A stretch of 64,000 nucleotides of DNA, from positions 1 through 64,000 of the forward strand of contig NZ_BCTZ01000004.1 in NCBI RefSeq assembly GCF_001591025.1. Reading direction: 5' to 3'. The translations under genes were made by a program, and so were the position numbers. The notes below the pieces were generated by a model. It was not told where the DNA came from, did no database searches, and was given only the letters and a program-made list of their open reading frames with translations. The stretch's first letter is position 1, and each line of letters begins with the position of its first letter. Below, piece after piece: positions 42,891 through 52,990 of the stretch. The DNA is from Sphingomonas soli NBRC 100801 (GTDB lineage: Bacteria; Pseudomonadota; Alphaproteobacteria; Sphingomonadales; Sphingomonadaceae).

Positions 42891-43991
42891 TTCCACCGCG
42901 TCGTGGAAATGGCGGATGCCGCGTTCGAGCGTGCCGAGGGTGAGGCGCTCGACGGCGCCTGAGGCCAGTCCCTGCTGGCCAAGCTCGGCGGCGCGGAAAT
43001 CCTCTCCGGCGAAGACGCCGCCGTCGAGCAGCTCCCAGCTACGCTCCCAATGGGCGAGCGCCTTTTCGGTGGCGGGAGCTTCCGGAATGAGCATGAAATC
43101 CTCGACCAGCACGCGATCCTCCGCCTGGGGCATCAGCACCATCAGGTTGATATAATCGGGACTGACGACGAGCACCGCGCCGGGGAACATCTGATAGGTG
43201 TAGGTGATCGCCGCGCGCAGCGCAGCCCAATCGCTGGAGTCGAGCGCCCCTTCGCGGCCGACGGCGCTGCGCTGGTGCGGGCCGATCGTGTCTGCCGTGG
43301 AGACGCCATCCTTGAAGAAGGGGCCGATCGTTCCGGCGTGGAGGCGCTGGACGTGATAGGATTCGAGGAACGCATCCATGATCAGCTTCCAGTTCGCCTT
43401 CACATCATGCGTGCGGCGGCGGAAATGATGCTGGGCGGCGAGATCGAAAGCCTCGAATTCCTGCGCCAGCGTCTCTGCCTCGCTGAAATCCGCGCCTTCA
43501 TCGAAGGAGAACCAGATCAGCCCGCCCGCCTCGCGGGTGGGCAGGCGACGGAGATCGTGCGCCGCCTTGTCCAGACCGGGAAATGTTTCGGCGCGGGGAA
43601 CGCCAGTCAGGCGGCCGTCGAGCGCATAGGTCCAGGCATGATAGGGGCAGACAAGGCGCGGGGCTTTGACCGCCGCGCATCCCTCCACCAGCCGCGTGCC
43701 GCGATGGCGGCAGACATTGAGGAAGACATGCGCCTGTCCATCCTTGTCGCGGGCGATCAGCAGCGGCTTGCCGAAGCCGTCATGCGGCACGGCCATGTTG
43801 GGCTCGGGGAGCAGCGCCGAGGGGGCGATGACCAAAGGCACGCGGGCGAAGATGCTGTCGCGCTCGTCCTCAAAGCGCCGGCGCGAGGTATAGGCGGCTG
43901 CATCGACATGGCTGATCCCTCCATCGCCCTTCGCACCGCCACGGGCGAGCGCGGCGGCAAGGGCAAGCTGGCCTTCGGTCGGCGCGTTCAT
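42837..43991 (-). CDS. Rieske 2Fe-2S aromatic ring-hydroxylating oxygenase, large subunit
   Basis: 384 residues. Rieske cluster ligands [11 protein letters not shown] ... CPYHAWTY (CxH-x17-CxxH), followed by the mononuclear-iron catalytic domain with [20 protein letters not shown] (His-His pair for iron). Hydroxylates an aromatic or alicyclic substrate; reductase partners are not in the window, so substrate is unknown. The last residues ([16 protein letters not shown]) are encoded by the CTCTCCC repeat. ATG at 43991. Confidence 0.88.
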   Translation of the reverse strand: MNAPTEGQLALAAALARGGAKGDGGISHVDAAAYTSRRRFEDERDSIFARVPLVIAPSALLPEPNMAVPHDGFGKPLLIARDKDGQAHVFLNVCRHRGTRLVEGCAAVKAPRLVCPYHAWTYALDGRLTGVPRAETFPGLDKAAHDLRRLPTREAGGLIWFSFDEGADFSEAETLAQEFEAFDLAAQHHFRRRTHDVKANWKLIMDAFLESYHVQRLHAGTIGPFFKDGVSTADTIGPHQRSAVGREGALDSSDWAALRAAITYTYQMFPGAVLVVSPDYINLMVLMPQAEDRVLVEDFMLIPEAPATEKALAHWERSWELLDGGVFAGEDFRAAELGQQGLASGAVERLTLGTLERGIRHFHDAVEQSLSRREREGGAQAPEG

Positions 43992-44050
43992 CCTTGTCCT
44001 CTCCTTCCTTTGCGCTAGTTTCGGCGCGAAAATCCTAGGGGGCAAGCGGA

Positions 44051-45412
44051 ATGGCGAGCGATACGACATTTGAGGAAGGCACCCGCCGCGGCTTTCTCGC
44101 GACCATGGCGCCCTATCTCCGCTCGCGGCCGATCGCTGCGCTGCTGCTCGGTATTTCGAGCGGATTCCCGCTGGCGTTGCTGCTCGGGACCATGACGTTC
44201 TGGCTCGCCAAGGTTGGCATCGAGAAGAAGACGATCGGCTTCGCGATCGGGCTGACGACTCCCTACACGCTCAAATTCCTGTGGGCGCCGCTGGTGGACC
44301 GGCTGAAACTGCCGGTGCTCACCGGCCTGTTTGGTCAACGCCGCGCGTGGCTGTTCACGATCCAGGCGCTGCTTTTCGTCTCGGTATGGATGCTGGGAGC
44401 AAGCCAGCCGGAACTGCATCTGGGCGTCTTCGCCTTCTGGGCAATCGCAACGGCATTTCTGGGCGCGACGCAGGACATCATCATCGATGCGTATCGCATC
44501 GAGATCCTCCCCGAAGACGAACTGGCGCATGGCACCGCGAACAACCAGTTCGGATATCGGCTCGGCGCGTTTGCGGCAGGCGTCGGCACGATCGCTATCG
44601 CCTCTCCAGAGGGGCTGAACCTGGGCTGGGCAATGGCCTATGGCCTTACCGGCTTCTGCATTCTTCCCGGGCTGATCGCCGCCTTGTGGATGGGGCCTGG
44701 GCTGCACGACAAGGTGCTGAGCGCGGCACCGAAGCAAAAGCCCGGCGAATGGCTCGAATCGACGCTGATCGGGCCGTTCCGCGAATTCCTCGTCCGGCGC
44801 GGAGCGGTGCTCATCCTGTTGTTCGTGATCATCTACAAACTGGGTGACGCGATGGGGCAGGCGATGCTGAACCCGATGATCGTGGAACTGGGCTTCAGCG
44901 ACACCGAATTCATCGCGATCAACAAGGTGATTGGCTTCTGGGGTCTGATCGTCGGCACCGCGCTATCGGCACCGCTGATGGCGTGGCTGGGAATGGGTCG
45001 GGCGCTGTTCGTATCCGGATTGCTGATGATGGTGAGCAATCTCACCTTCGCGATACTGGCAACGCAGGGCCATTCGAACCTGTGGCTGACGATCGCCGTG
45101 GCCACCGAGCAGGTCACCAGCGGAATGGGGCTGACCGTGTTCGTCACCTATCTCTCCGGACTGTCGAGCCTGGCCTATACCGCGACGCAGTTCGCCCTCT
45201 TGTCATCGCTTGCCGGCGTCGGGCGGACCTGGCTTGCCGCGCCGGCGGGCTATTTCGCCGAGCAACTCGGCTGGGTGGGCTTCTGGCTGATGACCACGGT
45301 GGTCGCGCTTCCGGGCATGATCCTGCTTTGGATTCTCTGGCGAAAGGGCTTCGTCGTCGAAAGCGTCCGAAAGGCGCGGGCGGGCGCCGAGGAACCCGCC
45401 AAGACCGCCTGA
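44051..45412 (+). CDS. AmpG-type muropeptide permease (MFS)
   Basis: 453 residues, 12-14 membrane helices. N-terminus [34 protein letters not shown] and [41 protein letters not shown] are AmpG hallmarks. It imports anhydromuropeptides for peptidoglycan recycling. Divergent from the Rieske gene by 59 bp; overlaps the next gene by TGATG. Confidence 0.9.
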   Translation: MASDTTFEEGTRRGFLATMAPYLRSRPIAALLLGISSGFPLALLLGTMTFWLAKVGIEKKTIGFAIGLTTPYTLKFLWAPLVDRLKLPVLTGLFGQRRAWLFTIQALLFVSVWMLGASQPELHLGVFAFWAIATAFLGATQDIIIDAYRIEILPEDELAHGTANNQFGYRLGAFAAGVGTIAIASPEGLNLGWAMAYGLTGFCILPGLIAALWMGPGLHDKVLSAAPKQKPGEWLESTLIGPFREFLVRRGAVLILLFVIIYKLGDAMGQAMLNPMIVELGFSDTEFIAINKVIGFWGLIVGTALSAPLMAWLGMGRALFVSGLLMMVSNLTFAILATQGHSNLWLTIAVATEQVTSGMGLTVFVTYLSGLSSLAYTATQFALLSSLAGVGRTWLAAPAGYFAEQLGWVGFWLMTTVVALPGMILLWILWRKGFVVESVRKARAGAEEPAKTA

Positions 45413-46167
45413 TGCCGTATCTCGCGGTGATCGGGCTGCAGGTGATCTGCATCGTCCATCTGATGCGCAACGGGCGCAATCCGATCTGGCTGTCCGCGCT
45501 GATCTTCCTGCCTGTCGTCAGCGCGCTCGCCTATTTCGTTGTCGAGATGTTGCCCGGGCTGGGCGGAATCCGGCACGTGCGCACCGCGAAGAGCAATGTC
45601 GTTGCGCTGATCGATCCGGAGCGCGACCTGCGCGCGGCGCAGGAGGCGCTCGATCTTGCCGATACCGCGGCCAATCGCCTGCGCGTGGGGGACGCGATGG
45701 CTGCGCTGGGCCGGCACGCCGAGGCGCTGCCGCTATATCGCGAGAGCATCCGCATGACCGTGGGCGAGCCCGACCTGCGCACGCAGGGTAAGCTGGCCGC
45801 ATCGCTCTATGAGACCGGGCAGGCCATGGAGGCGCTGGCGCTGCTCGACACGATGCCCGAGCCGGCCGGCCAGAGCGAGAAGGACCGGCAGGCGCTGCTG
45901 CGTGCCAAGGCGCTGGAGCATCTGGGGCGCAATGCCGAGGCGCTTGCCATCTACGAGGATGTCGTGACGCGAATTGCCGGCGAGGAAGCACGCTGCCGAT
46001 ACGCCGCATTGCTGATCGCCGAAGGTTGGGAGCGGCGCGCGATCAAGGTGCTGGAGGAGGTCGAGACGCGGATGCGGCATCTCGACCGCCAGCAGCGCGC
46101 CGCCGATGCCGACATGTATCGCTGGGCGGCGGAAACGCTGGCCCGGTTGCGCGGCGGCGCGGCATGA
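45412..46167 (+). CDS. Membrane-anchored TPR protein
   Basis: 251 residues. Two N-terminal hydrophobic helices (VIGLQVICIVHL and WLSALIFLPVVSALAYFVVEML) resembling the PLDc_N/cardiolipin-synthase leader, then TPR-like helical pairs (AAQEALDLADTAANRLRVGDAMAALGRHAEALPLYRESIRM ... ALLRAKALEHLGRNAEALAIYEDV). Likely a scaffold at the membrane; partners unknown. Start in TGATG with ampG. Confidence 0.78.
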   Translation: MPYLAVIGLQVICIVHLMRNGRNPIWLSALIFLPVVSALAYFVVEMLPGLGGIRHVRTAKSNVVALIDPERDLRAAQEALDLADTAANRLRVGDAMAALGRHAEALPLYRESIRMTVGEPDLRTQGKLAASLYETGQAMEALALLDTMPEPAGQSEKDRQALLRAKALEHLGRNAEALAIYEDVVTRIAGEEARCRYAALLIAEGWERRAIKVLEEVETRMRHLDRQQRAADADMYRWAAETLARLRGGAA

Positions 46168-46661
46168 AACGGATCCTGATCGCGGTGGCGCTGCTCGCGG
46201 CGCTGGCCGGGGGAGGCTGGTATTGGGCGTCGCCCTGGTGGACCGTGCAGACGATGAAGGACGCCGCCGAGGCGCGCGACGTGGACGCGCTATCGCGGCG
46301 CGTGGATTATGAGTCGCTCCGCGCCAGCCTGAAGGCGCAGCTGCGTGCGCGGGTGGAGAATGGCAGGCGCGACGACGGTGTGCTCGAGGCTTTGGTCGCG
46401 GGCGGGATCGCCGACCGGCTGGTCGACGCGGCGCTTACCCCTGAAGCGATGCGCGTGATCTTTGCCGCAGCCCCGCTGGCGGCGCAGCCCGCGCGCGGCG
46501 CAGTCAAACTCAAGGCCAGCGACATGGAGATGCGCCGCGACGGGATCGACCGGTTCCGGTTGGTGCGCAAGGACGGCAAGAGCGGCGCGCTGATCTTCCG
46601 GCTGCGCGGGATGCGTTGGATGCTCACCGGTATCGAACTGCCCGCGCAGGGGGTTGGATAG
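46164..46661 (+). CDS. DUF2939 family protein
   Basis: 165 residues with an N-terminal membrane helix (MKRILIAVALLAALAGGGWYWASPWW) and the DUF2939 domain (TVQTMKDAAEARDVDALSRRVDYESLRASLKAQL). Function unknown in the family. Coupled to the TPR gene by ATGA. Confidence 0.8.
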   Translation: MKRILIAVALLAALAGGGWYWASPWWTVQTMKDAAEARDVDALSRRVDYESLRASLKAQLRARVENGRRDDGVLEALVAGGIADRLVDAALTPEAMRVIFAAAPLAAQPARGAVKLKASDMEMRRDGIDRFRLVRKDGKSGALIFRLRGMRWMLTGIELPAQGVG

Positions 46662-46729
46662 GGGGCTGCCCGACGTTTCGCGCGACGGATCAAGGCCGCA
46701 GCATGCCATCAGTAACCGGTGGCCGTTTG

Positions 46730-47158
46730 TCACTCGCCCAGCGGCAATGCGAGGTCGGCGAATGCGTTCGCGAGCGCATGGGCCGTCACGAGGACGCCGC
46801 AGGCATCACGCACCCCGAGCATGTCAGCGAGCAGGACGGCGGCGCTCTGTGGATTTGTGCGCACCCTGGCCATGACTTCGAGCAATGCGGCCTCTGCACC
46901 GGTGATGCGCGGGCAGCACCATGGGGCGATCTGGATCGGGCCGGAGGAGATCGCCGACATCTCCTGCATCAGTGCGCGGAGGAGAACTAGGGGGCGCTGG
47001 AAGTCCTTGCCGAACGCGGTGACGAAAGAGTGGGCCGCGCAAGCATCGTGCAGGCCATGCATGCCGATCTGACGAACGCCGAAGAGGAAGAGTCGGGCGC
47101 CAGCGTCCTCGGGTTGGAGTGCGGGAAGGGTGGTGGAAAGCATGGTGCTGACGGTCAT
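46730..47158 (-). CDS. DUF6628 family protein
   Basis: 142 residues: LPALQPEDAGARLFLFGVRQIGMHGLHDACAAHSFVTAFGKDFQRPLVLLRALMQEMSAISSGPIQIAPWCCPRITGAEAALLEVMARV. As I recall, a conserved but uncharacterised sphingomonad family, with an invariant CCPR motif. Soluble. Monocistronic. Confidence 0.7.
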   Translation of the reverse strand: MTVSTMLSTTLPALQPEDAGARLFLFGVRQIGMHGLHDACAAHSFVTAFGKDFQRPLVLLRALMQEMSAISSGPIQIAPWCCPRITGAEAALLEVMARVRTNPQSAAVLLADMLGVRDACGVLVTAHALANAFADLALPLGE

Positions 47159-47619
47159 GATGACTCCCGATGACTGTGAACGGGAATTTGCGTGAAACGC
47201 TAATGATAGTCAATCGCAATAAGGACGGGTTGCGATGAGATGAGGCGGGCTGACGGATTTCGCGGTAGCGCGGCGCCACTCTTGAGCGCTTCACCGGAGG
47301 GGTGTGGACCGCGCCCTCTGTCACCCCGGACTTGTTCCGGGGTCCACCGCGTGGCTGGGTCAGAGCTGGAGCTTCCTCGGTCTGCGCTTGCGGCGTGGTG
47401 GATGCCGGAACGGGGTCCGGCATGACGATCGGGGGCGCTGGCGATCGCGCCGAGAGCTGGCGGGGAGGCTGTCGATCGCGCCCTTCGTCACCCCGGACTT
47501 GTTCCGGGGGCCACCGCGCGGCTGGGTGAGAGCTGGAGCTTCGGCGCGATGCGCTTGCGGCGCAGTCGATGCCGGAACGAGGTCCGGCATGACGAATTGC
47601 GGATGGGCTTGCCCGCGGG
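47159..47619. repeat. Intergenic repeat region with a 167-bp tandem duplication
   Basis: Two copies of a unit with GTCACCCCGGACTTGTTCCGG at 47320 and 47487 (167 bp apart), each followed by GTGGCTGGGT/GCGGCTGGGT-GAGAGCTGGAGCTTC and a GGTCCGGCATGACGA end (47411 and 47580). No gene recognised; ORFs through it are repeat-derived. Likely REP-type elements amplified between DUF6628 and folC. Confidence 0.75.
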
Positions 47620-48936
47620 TCAGGCGGGAAGCTCGCCGTTCGTTTCCAGCACCTTGCCCGCGAGGTATAGCGAACCGAGTACCAGCACGGCGGGCGCGCC
47701 GCCCTGCGCGGCGATATTGCGGAGGGCGGACGGCACATCGGGTGCCATCGATGTATCGGTGATGCCCAGATCGCGGGCGATCCCGGCCAGCGCTGCGGGA
47801 GCGTGATGCTCATGGCCCGGTACCGGAACCGCATGGAGGCTGGTGGCCAGCGGCGCGAAGGGCGCGAGCAGGCCACGGGCATCCTTGTTTGAGAGCATGC
47901 CGATGATGAGGTGAAGCGGGCGGCCTTCGGCCACCTGCGCGACGGTAGCGCTGACGGCGGCGGCGGCGGCTTCGTTGTGGCCGCCATCGAGCCAGAGCGT
48001 GCTTGCCGGAGGAAGCAGATCGAGCAGCGGGCCTTCGCTGAGGCGCTGCATTCTCGCGGGCCATCGAGCGTTTCGAGCCCCAGCCGCGAAGGCGCTATCG
48101 GGGATGGCAAGCGCGTGCTGGTGGCGCAGCAATGCGATGGCGAGCGCGAGATTGGCGGGCTGGTGCGGGCCGGCGAGCGCGGGGAGGGGTGTTTCGACCG
48201 TTCCGGCCCCGTCACTGTATAGCAGCCGATCGCCTTGAACCTGCCAGTGCCAGGCATCGCCCGCTGCTTGGACCGGCGCGCCGCCGGTCGCGGCTATCGC
48301 TGCGACGGTGAGGGCGATCGGATCGGGATAGGCCATGGTGACGAGCGGCACATCGGGCTTGGCGATGCCGGCCTTTTCGGCGGCGATGGCCTCTGCCGTA
48401 TCACCCAGGAAGCTTTGATGATCGACGCCGAGCTGCGCGATTCCGGTGACGGCGGGGCGCTGGATCACGTTCGTCGCGTCAAGCCGCCCGCCAAGGCCGA
48501 CTTCGACGATGCAGGCATCCGCAGGCGTGCGCGCAAAGGCGAGGAAAGCGGCGGCGGTGGTGACTTCGAAGAAGCTCGCGCCGATATCGCCCCCAGCGCT
48601 CAGAACCTCCTCCAGCAGCGGGGCAAGCTCGGCATCGTCGATCAGCGTGCCAGCGAGGCGAATGCGCTCGTTGAAGCGAACGAGGTGGGGACTGGAATAG
48701 ACGTGCGTGCGCAGTCCTGCCGCCTCGATCGATGCGCGCAGGAAGGCGCAGGTCGATCCCTTTCCATTGGTGCCCGCGACATGAATGACCGGGGGCAGGC
48801 GCAGATGCGGATCGCCGACGCGCCCGAGCAGTTCGGTGATGCGGCCCAGGCCGAGGATATCGGCACCGGGGGAGAGCATGGTGAGCCGATCGAGCTGGCG
48901 CTGGACGGCGGGATCGGAGGAGGTGGCGTGGTCCAT
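47620..48936 (-). CDS. folC: Folylpolyglutamate/dihydrofolate synthase
   Basis: 438 residues, bifunctional FolC. ATP P-loop HVAGTNGKGSTCAFLRASI, FFEVTTAAAFLAFA and the Mur-ligase-like TLWLDGGHNEAAA segment. Adds glutamate to dihydropteroate and to folates. Last gene of the trpF-trpB-trpA-accD-folC block. ATG at 48936 is preceded by a CTCTCCC-family repeat that supplies a GGAGAGAGGG run upstream. Confidence 0.94.
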   Translation of the reverse strand: MDHATSSDPAVQRQLDRLTMLSPGADILGLGRITELLGRVGDPHLRLPPVIHVAGTNGKGSTCAFLRASIEAAGLRTHVYSSPHLVRFNERIRLAGTLIDDAELAPLLEEVLSAGGDIGASFFEVTTAAAFLAFARTPADACIVEVGLGGRLDATNVIQRPAVTGIAQLGVDHQSFLGDTAEAIAAEKAGIAKPDVPLVTMAYPDPIALTVAAIAATGGAPVQAAGDAWHWQVQGDRLLYSDGAGTVETPLPALAGPHQPANLALAIALLRHQHALAIPDSAFAAGARNARWPARMQRLSEGPLLDLLPPASTLWLDGGHNEAAAAAVSATVAQVAEGRPLHLIIGMLSNKDARGLLAPFAPLATSLHAVPVPGHEHHAPAALAGIARDLGITDTSMAPDVPSALRNIAAQGGAPAVLVLGSLYLAGKVLETNGELPA

Positions 48937-48939
48937 TAC

Positions 48940-49050
48940 TCCCTCTCTCCGCCTGCGGGGAGAGGGCTGGGGAGAGGGGCCTGTCGAGAAGGTGCCGCAA
49001 CAGCCCCTCTCCCCGACCCTCTCCCCTGAAGGGGAGAGGGAGAAACGGAA
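48940..49050. repeat. CTCTCCC composite repeat before folC
   Basis: CCCTCTCTCCGCCTGCGGGGAG hairpin (48940-48967), then a second CCCTCTCCCC...CTGAAGGGGAGAGGG hairpin (49012-49043). Belongs to the same family as 33381. It fills the accD-folC gap. Confidence 0.8.
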
Positions 49051-49051
49051 A

Positions 49052-49912
49052 TCATGCCGCCTGCTTTGCCTCGCACAGCAGGCCGATCAGCTGGCCGAGC
49101 TTGTCGCGCAGATCCTTGCGGTGGGTGACCATGTCGATCAGCCCGTGCTCGAGATAATATTCGGAGGTCTGGAAATCGTCGGGCAGCTTTTCGCGGATCG
49201 TGTTCTCGATCACGCGACGGCCGGTGAAGGCGAGCGTGGCGCGCGGCTCGGCGATCTGGACGTCGCCCAGCATCGCATAGGCCGCCATCACGCCGCCCGA
49301 AGTGGGATCGGTCAGCACGACGATATAGGGCAGGCCGGCATCGTGGAGCATCTCGATCGCCACGGTAGTGCGCGGCATCTGCATCAGGCTCAGAATGCCT
49401 TCCTGCATGCGCGCGCCGCCCGAAGCGGTGAAGACGATATAGGGCGCGCGATCGGCGATGGCGGCTTCGACGCCGGCAATGAACGCCTCGCCCACGGCCT
49501 GGCCCATGGAGCCGCCCATGAAGGCGAAATCCTGAACGCCGATCACGGCCCTGCGCCCGTGGATCGTGCCGGAAGCGTTGAGGAACGCGTCCTGCTCGCC
49601 GGTGGCGGCGCGGGCGGCCTTGAGGCGGGCGGGATAGGGCTTCTGATCGCGGAACTTGAGCGGGTCCTCAGCCACCTTGGGGCTGGGCAGCACGGTGTAG
49701 CTATCCGCATCGAACAGATACTCGAACCGCTTTGCCGGGCCGATGCGATCGTGATGATCGCAGTGCGTGCAGACGTGCTGGTTGGCCTCCAGTTCCTTCA
49801 GGAACACCATCGTCCCGCAGCCCTTGCACTTGTGCCAGAGATTGTCGGGGCTCTCGGTCGAGCGGGTGGTGACATAGGCGAGCGCGTTACGAACGCGGCT
49901 GATCCAGGTCAT
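49052..49912 (-). CDS. accD: Acetyl-CoA carboxylase carboxyltransferase, beta subunit
   Basis: 286 residues. Zinc ribbon CKGCGTMVFLKELEANQHVCTHC at about 27-49 and the carboxyltransferase core (GGSMGQAVGEAFIAGVE, SGGARMQEGILSLMQMPRT). Transfers carboxyl from carboxybiotin to acetyl-CoA. ATG at 49912 overlaps the trpA stop. The classic alphaproteobacterial trpA-accD-folC order. Confidence 0.96.
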   Translation of the reverse strand: MTWISRVRNALAYVTTRSTESPDNLWHKCKGCGTMVFLKELEANQHVCTHCDHHDRIGPAKRFEYLFDADSYTVLPSPKVAEDPLKFRDQKPYPARLKAARAATGEQDAFLNASGTIHGRRAVIGVQDFAFMGGSMGQAVGEAFIAGVEAAIADRAPYIVFTASGGARMQEGILSLMQMPRTTVAIEMLHDAGLPYIVVLTDPTSGGVMAAYAMLGDVQIAEPRATLAFTGRRVIENTIREKLPDDFQTSEYYLEHGLIDMVTHRKDLRDKLGQLIGLLCEAKQAA

Positions 49913-50694
49913 GCAACTTCCTTTGCGGCGTGAATCGCCGTCGATAGCGATTGAATATAGGCGCGAACGTGGCGCGGCGCATCTTCGCCATGCTTGCCGA
50001 TGAGCTCGACAATGGCCGAGCCGACGATCACGCCATCGGCAACGCGTGCGATGTCCGCGGCCTGATCGGGGGTGCGCACGCCGAAGCCCACCGCGACGGG
50101 AAGATCCGTGACGGATTTGAGGCGGCGGACCGCGTCCGCGATCGAAGCCTGGGCGGCCTGTTGCAGCCCGGTGATTCCGGCGACCGAGACGTAATAGAGG
50201 AAGCCATTGGCCCCTTCGAGCACGGCGGGCAGGCGCGCGGCATCGGTGGTCGGCGTGGCGAGGCGGATGACGTCGACGCCCTCGGCGCGGAGCGCATCGC
50301 CCAGGCTGTCATCTTCCTCGGCGGGGATATCCACGCAGATCACGCCATCGATCCCTGCTTCGGCTGCGGCCTTTGCAAACCATTCGGGGCCGCGGACGGT
50401 CATCGGGTTGGCGTAGCCCATCAGGACGAGCGGCACATCGTGGCGTGCGCGGAAATCGCGGGCAAGGGCGAGCACATCGGCGGTGGTGATGCCCTTGGCC
50501 AGCGCGCGCAGGTTAGCGGCCTGGATCGTGGGACCATCGGCCATCGGATCGGTGAACGGCATGCCGATCTCGATCACGTCTGCGCCGCCCTCGACAAGGG
50601 CATCGAGGATGGCAGAGGTGTCGCCGTCACCAGCGGTGATGAAGGTGATCAGCGCGGCGCGATCGGCGGGGAAGGCGGTGGCTAGGCGGCTCAT
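49909..50694 (-). CDS. trpA: Tryptophan synthase alpha subunit
   Basis: 261 residues, TIM barrel. Catalytic Glu in VIEIGMPFTDPMADGPTIQ and Asp in CVDIPAEE region; FITAGDGD at the N-terminus. Cleaves indole-3-glycerol phosphate to indole. ATG at 50694 (MSRLATAFPADRAALITF) is the natural start; in-frame reading continues upstream through the 102-bp repeat array but that is not protein-like. Separated from trpB by ~400 bp of repeats. Confidence 0.96.
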   Translation of the reverse strand: MSRLATAFPADRAALITFITAGDGDTSAILDALVEGGADVIEIGMPFTDPMADGPTIQAANLRALAKGITTADVLALARDFRARHDVPLVLMGYANPMTVRGPEWFAKAAAEAGIDGVICVDIPAEEDDSLGDALRAEGVDVIRLATPTTDAARLPAVLEGANGFLYYVSVAGITGLQQAAQASIADAVRRLKSVTDLPVAVGFGVRTPDQAADIARVADGVIVGSAIVELIGKHGEDAPRHVRAYIQSLSTAIHAAKEVA

Positions 50695-51097
50695 GATGTT
50701 CCGATCGTCCCGGCGCAAGCCGGTGCCGTGTGCAATTGGGCGTGTGCCTGGGGCATGCGATCCCAGCTTTCGCTGGGATGACGCGAGAATTTCATCGCGC
50801 ACGCCGCCACCCCAGCGGAAGCTGGGGTCTCGCGCGACCACGCGCGCGGTTGGGGCATGCGATCCCAGCTTTCGCCGGGATGACGGGAGAGGTTCATCGC
50901 GCCCGCCGTCACCCCAGCGGAAGCTGGGGTCTCGCGCGACCGAGCGCGTGCCTGAGGCGTGCGATCCCAGCTTTCGCTGGGATGACGGGAGAAGTTCATC
51001 GCCCCCACCGTCACCCCAGCGGAAGCTGGGGTCTCGCGCGACCATGCGCGTGGTCGAGGCGTGCGATCCCAGCGTTCGCTGGGATGACGGATGGTGG
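50695..51097. repeat. 102-bp tandem repeat array between trpB and trpA
   Basis: Units start at 50757, 50859, 50961 and 51063, exactly 102 bp apart, three full and one partial. Each full unit carries ATCCCAGC-TTTC-GCTGGGAT (50760 etc.) and ACCCCAGC-GGAA-GCTGGGGT (50809 etc.) hairpins. In the trp mRNA direction the loops are GAAA-like (GNRA) and TTCC. About 400 bp of the trp operon consist only of this array. No gene is supported here. Confidence 0.95.
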
Positions 51098-52330
51098 TCA
51101 CAATTCCACCCCCAGCGCTTCGGCGACGGTGAAGATGTCCTTGTCACCGCGGCCCGAGACATTGACGACGATCAGCTGATCCTCGTCCATTTCCCGTGCC
51201 TTGGTCTCCAAAGCTGCGAGTGCATGGGAGGATTCCAGCGCGGGGATGATGCCCTCCAGCCGGCAACAGAGCTGGAACGCTTCGAGCGCCTGCGTATCGG
51301 TGATCGGCTCGTAATCCACCCGACCGCTTTCGTGCAGCCAGCTATGCTCGGGGCCGATGCCCGGATAATCGAGCCCGGCGGAGATCGAGTGGGCCTCGGT
51401 GATCTGGCCGTCTTCGTCCTGGAGCAGATAGGTGCGGTTGCCGTGGAGGATGCCGGGCTTGCCGCCGTTCAGCGACGCGGCGTGCTTGTCGGAATCCATG
51501 CCGTGCCCCGCCGCCTCGATGCCGAGCATCGCGACGTTGGCATCGTCGAGGAACGGGTGGAACAGCCCAATCGCGTTCGATCCGCCACCCACGGCCGCGA
51601 TCAGCAGATCGGGCAGGCGGCCTTCGCGCTCAAGGATCTGCTCGCGGGTCTCGGTGCCGATCACGCTCTGAAAGTCGCGCACCAGCTCGGGATAGGGGTG
51701 CGGACCGGCGGCGGTGCCGATGATGTAGAAGGTGTCGTGAACGTTGGCGACCCAATCGCGCATCGCCTCGTTCATCGCATCCTTCAGCGTCTCGGCGCCG
51801 CTGGTGACGGGATTCACCTCCGCCCCGAGCAACTTCATCCGGAAAACATTGGGCTTTTGCCGCTCAACGTCCTTGGCGCCCATGAAGATTACGCAGGGCA
51901 GGCCGAAGCGCGCGGCGACGGTGGCGGTCGCCACGCCGTGCTGGCCCGCGCCGGTCTCCGCGATGATGCGGGTCTTGCCCATGCGCCTGGCCAACAGGAT
52001 CTGACCGATGCAATTGTTGATCTTGTGCGCGCCGGTGTGGTTCAGCTCTTCGCGCTTGAAATAGATCTTCGCGCCTTTGCCCGGAGCGGCGCTCTCGCGG
52101 TAATGCTCGGTAAGGCGCTCGGCATAATAAAGCGGGCTGGGGCGACCGACGAAATGCTTGAGCAGATCGTCGAACTCTTGCCTGAAGGCGGGATCGGCCT
52201 TTGCGGCGCGATATTCGCGTTCGAGATCGAGGATCAGCGGCATCAGCGTCTCGGCGACGAAGCGGCCGCCGAACTGGCCGAAATGCCCACGCTGGTCCGG
52301 CTGGGCGCGATAGGAATTGGGTGCGGTCAT
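51098..52330 (-). CDS. trpB: Tryptophan synthase beta subunit
   Basis: 410 residues, PLP enzyme joining indole and serine. PLP Lys in [13 protein letters not shown] (about 99-100), [14 protein letters not shown], and GGGSNAIG for phosphate binding. ATG at 52330 overlaps the trpF stop (ATGA). Followed downstream by the 102-bp repeat array, then trpA. Confidence 0.96.
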   Translation of the reverse strand: MTAPNSYRAQPDQRGHFGQFGGRFVAETLMPLILDLEREYRAAKADPAFRQEFDDLLKHFVGRPSPLYYAERLTEHYRESAAPGKGAKIYFKREELNHTGAHKINNCIGQILLARRMGKTRIIAETGAGQHGVATATVAARFGLPCVIFMGAKDVERQKPNVFRMKLLGAEVNPVTSGAETLKDAMNEAMRDWVANVHDTFYIIGTAAGPHPYPELVRDFQSVIGTETREQILEREGRLPDLLIAAVGGGSNAIGLFHPFLDDANVAMLGIEAAGHGMDSDKHAASLNGGKPGILHGNRTYLLQDEDGQITEAHSISAGLDYPGIGPEHSWLHESGRVDYEPITDTQALEAFQLCCRLEGIIPALESSHALAALETKAREMDEDQLIVVNVSGRGDKDIFTVAEALGVEL

Positions 52331-52947
52331 AGCTCGCGGACCGCCTTAAGGAACGCGGCGATCTTGTCCACATCCTTGATGCCCGGCGCGCTTTCGACGC
52401 CGGAGGAGACATCGACCAGCGCAGCGCCGGTGACGCGGGCGGCTTCGGCTACATTGGAGGAATCGAGCCCGCCGGAGAGCGCCCAGGGGAGGGGGTGGGC
52501 GAATCCCTGGAGCAGGGTCCAGTCAAAGCGCACCCCCATGCCGCCGGGCAGAGCGGCGCTGTCCGGGGTTTTGGCGTCGTAGAGGATGCGCTGGGCAGCG
52601 CCCGCATAGGCGCGCGCCTGATCGAGATCGGCGCGGGTCTTCACCGCGACCGCGGCCCAGACCGGCTTGCGGATCGTGGCGGCGCGCTCGGGGCTGGTCT
52701 TGTGGAGCTGCACCGCATCGAGAATGGGCAGCACCGCTTCCAGCAGTGCATCGTCGGGATCGACGAATACGCCGACCTTGCCGACATGGCCCGGCACCCG
52801 CGCAGCAAACGCGCGTGCCTGTTCGGGCGTCAGGTTTCGCGGGGAAGGGGGGAAGAACACGAACCCGACATGGCTGGCTCCGCCGGCGATAGCCGCTTCG
52901 AGCGTCTCGGGGGTGGACAGGCCGCAGATCTTGGCGGTGACGTGCAT
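52327..52947 (-). CDS. trpF: Phosphoribosylanthranilate isomerase
   Basis: 206 residues. TIM barrel with [15 protein letters not shown] (catalytic Cys), [17 protein letters not shown] and [15 protein letters not shown] (phosphate site). Third step of tryptophan synthesis. First gene of the trpF-trpB-trpA-accD-folC transcript; the region upstream is repeat, so its promoter is not evident. Confidence 0.95.
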   Translation of the reverse strand: MHVTAKICGLSTPETLEAAIAGGASHVGFVFFPPSPRNLTPEQARAFAARVPGHVGKVGVFVDPDDALLEAVLPILDAVQLHKTSPERAATIRKPVWAAVAVKTRADLDQARAYAGAAQRILYDAKTPDSAALPGGMGVRFDWTLLQGFAHPLPWALSGGLDSSNVAEAARVTGAALVDVSSGVESAPGIKDVDKIAAFLKAVREL

Positions 52948-52990
52948 GGCTCGCCTTTCGGCGGGTGGCGAGGGTTTGGCAATTTAAATT

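Noticed and set aside
47159..47619. Small plus-strand genes in the repeat region
   Set aside because: Open frames at 47240-47806 consist of repeat translation without ribosome-binding sites.
46824..48257. 477-residue minus-strand frame over DUF6628, the repeats and folC
   Set aside because: It is in another frame than both real genes and crosses repeats; the peptide has no protein-like pattern.
50757..51090. CRISPR array
   Set aside because: Units are contiguous 102-bp repeats without unique spacers, each with two internal palindromes, and no cas genes are present.
50691..51179. Long open frames on both strands through the 102-bp array, one of them continuous with trpA
   Set aside because: The repeat length is a multiple of 3, which keeps frames open; the peptides (SSQRKLGSHA..., HPSGSWGLARP...) are periodic and low-complexity, and TrpA begins properly at 50694.
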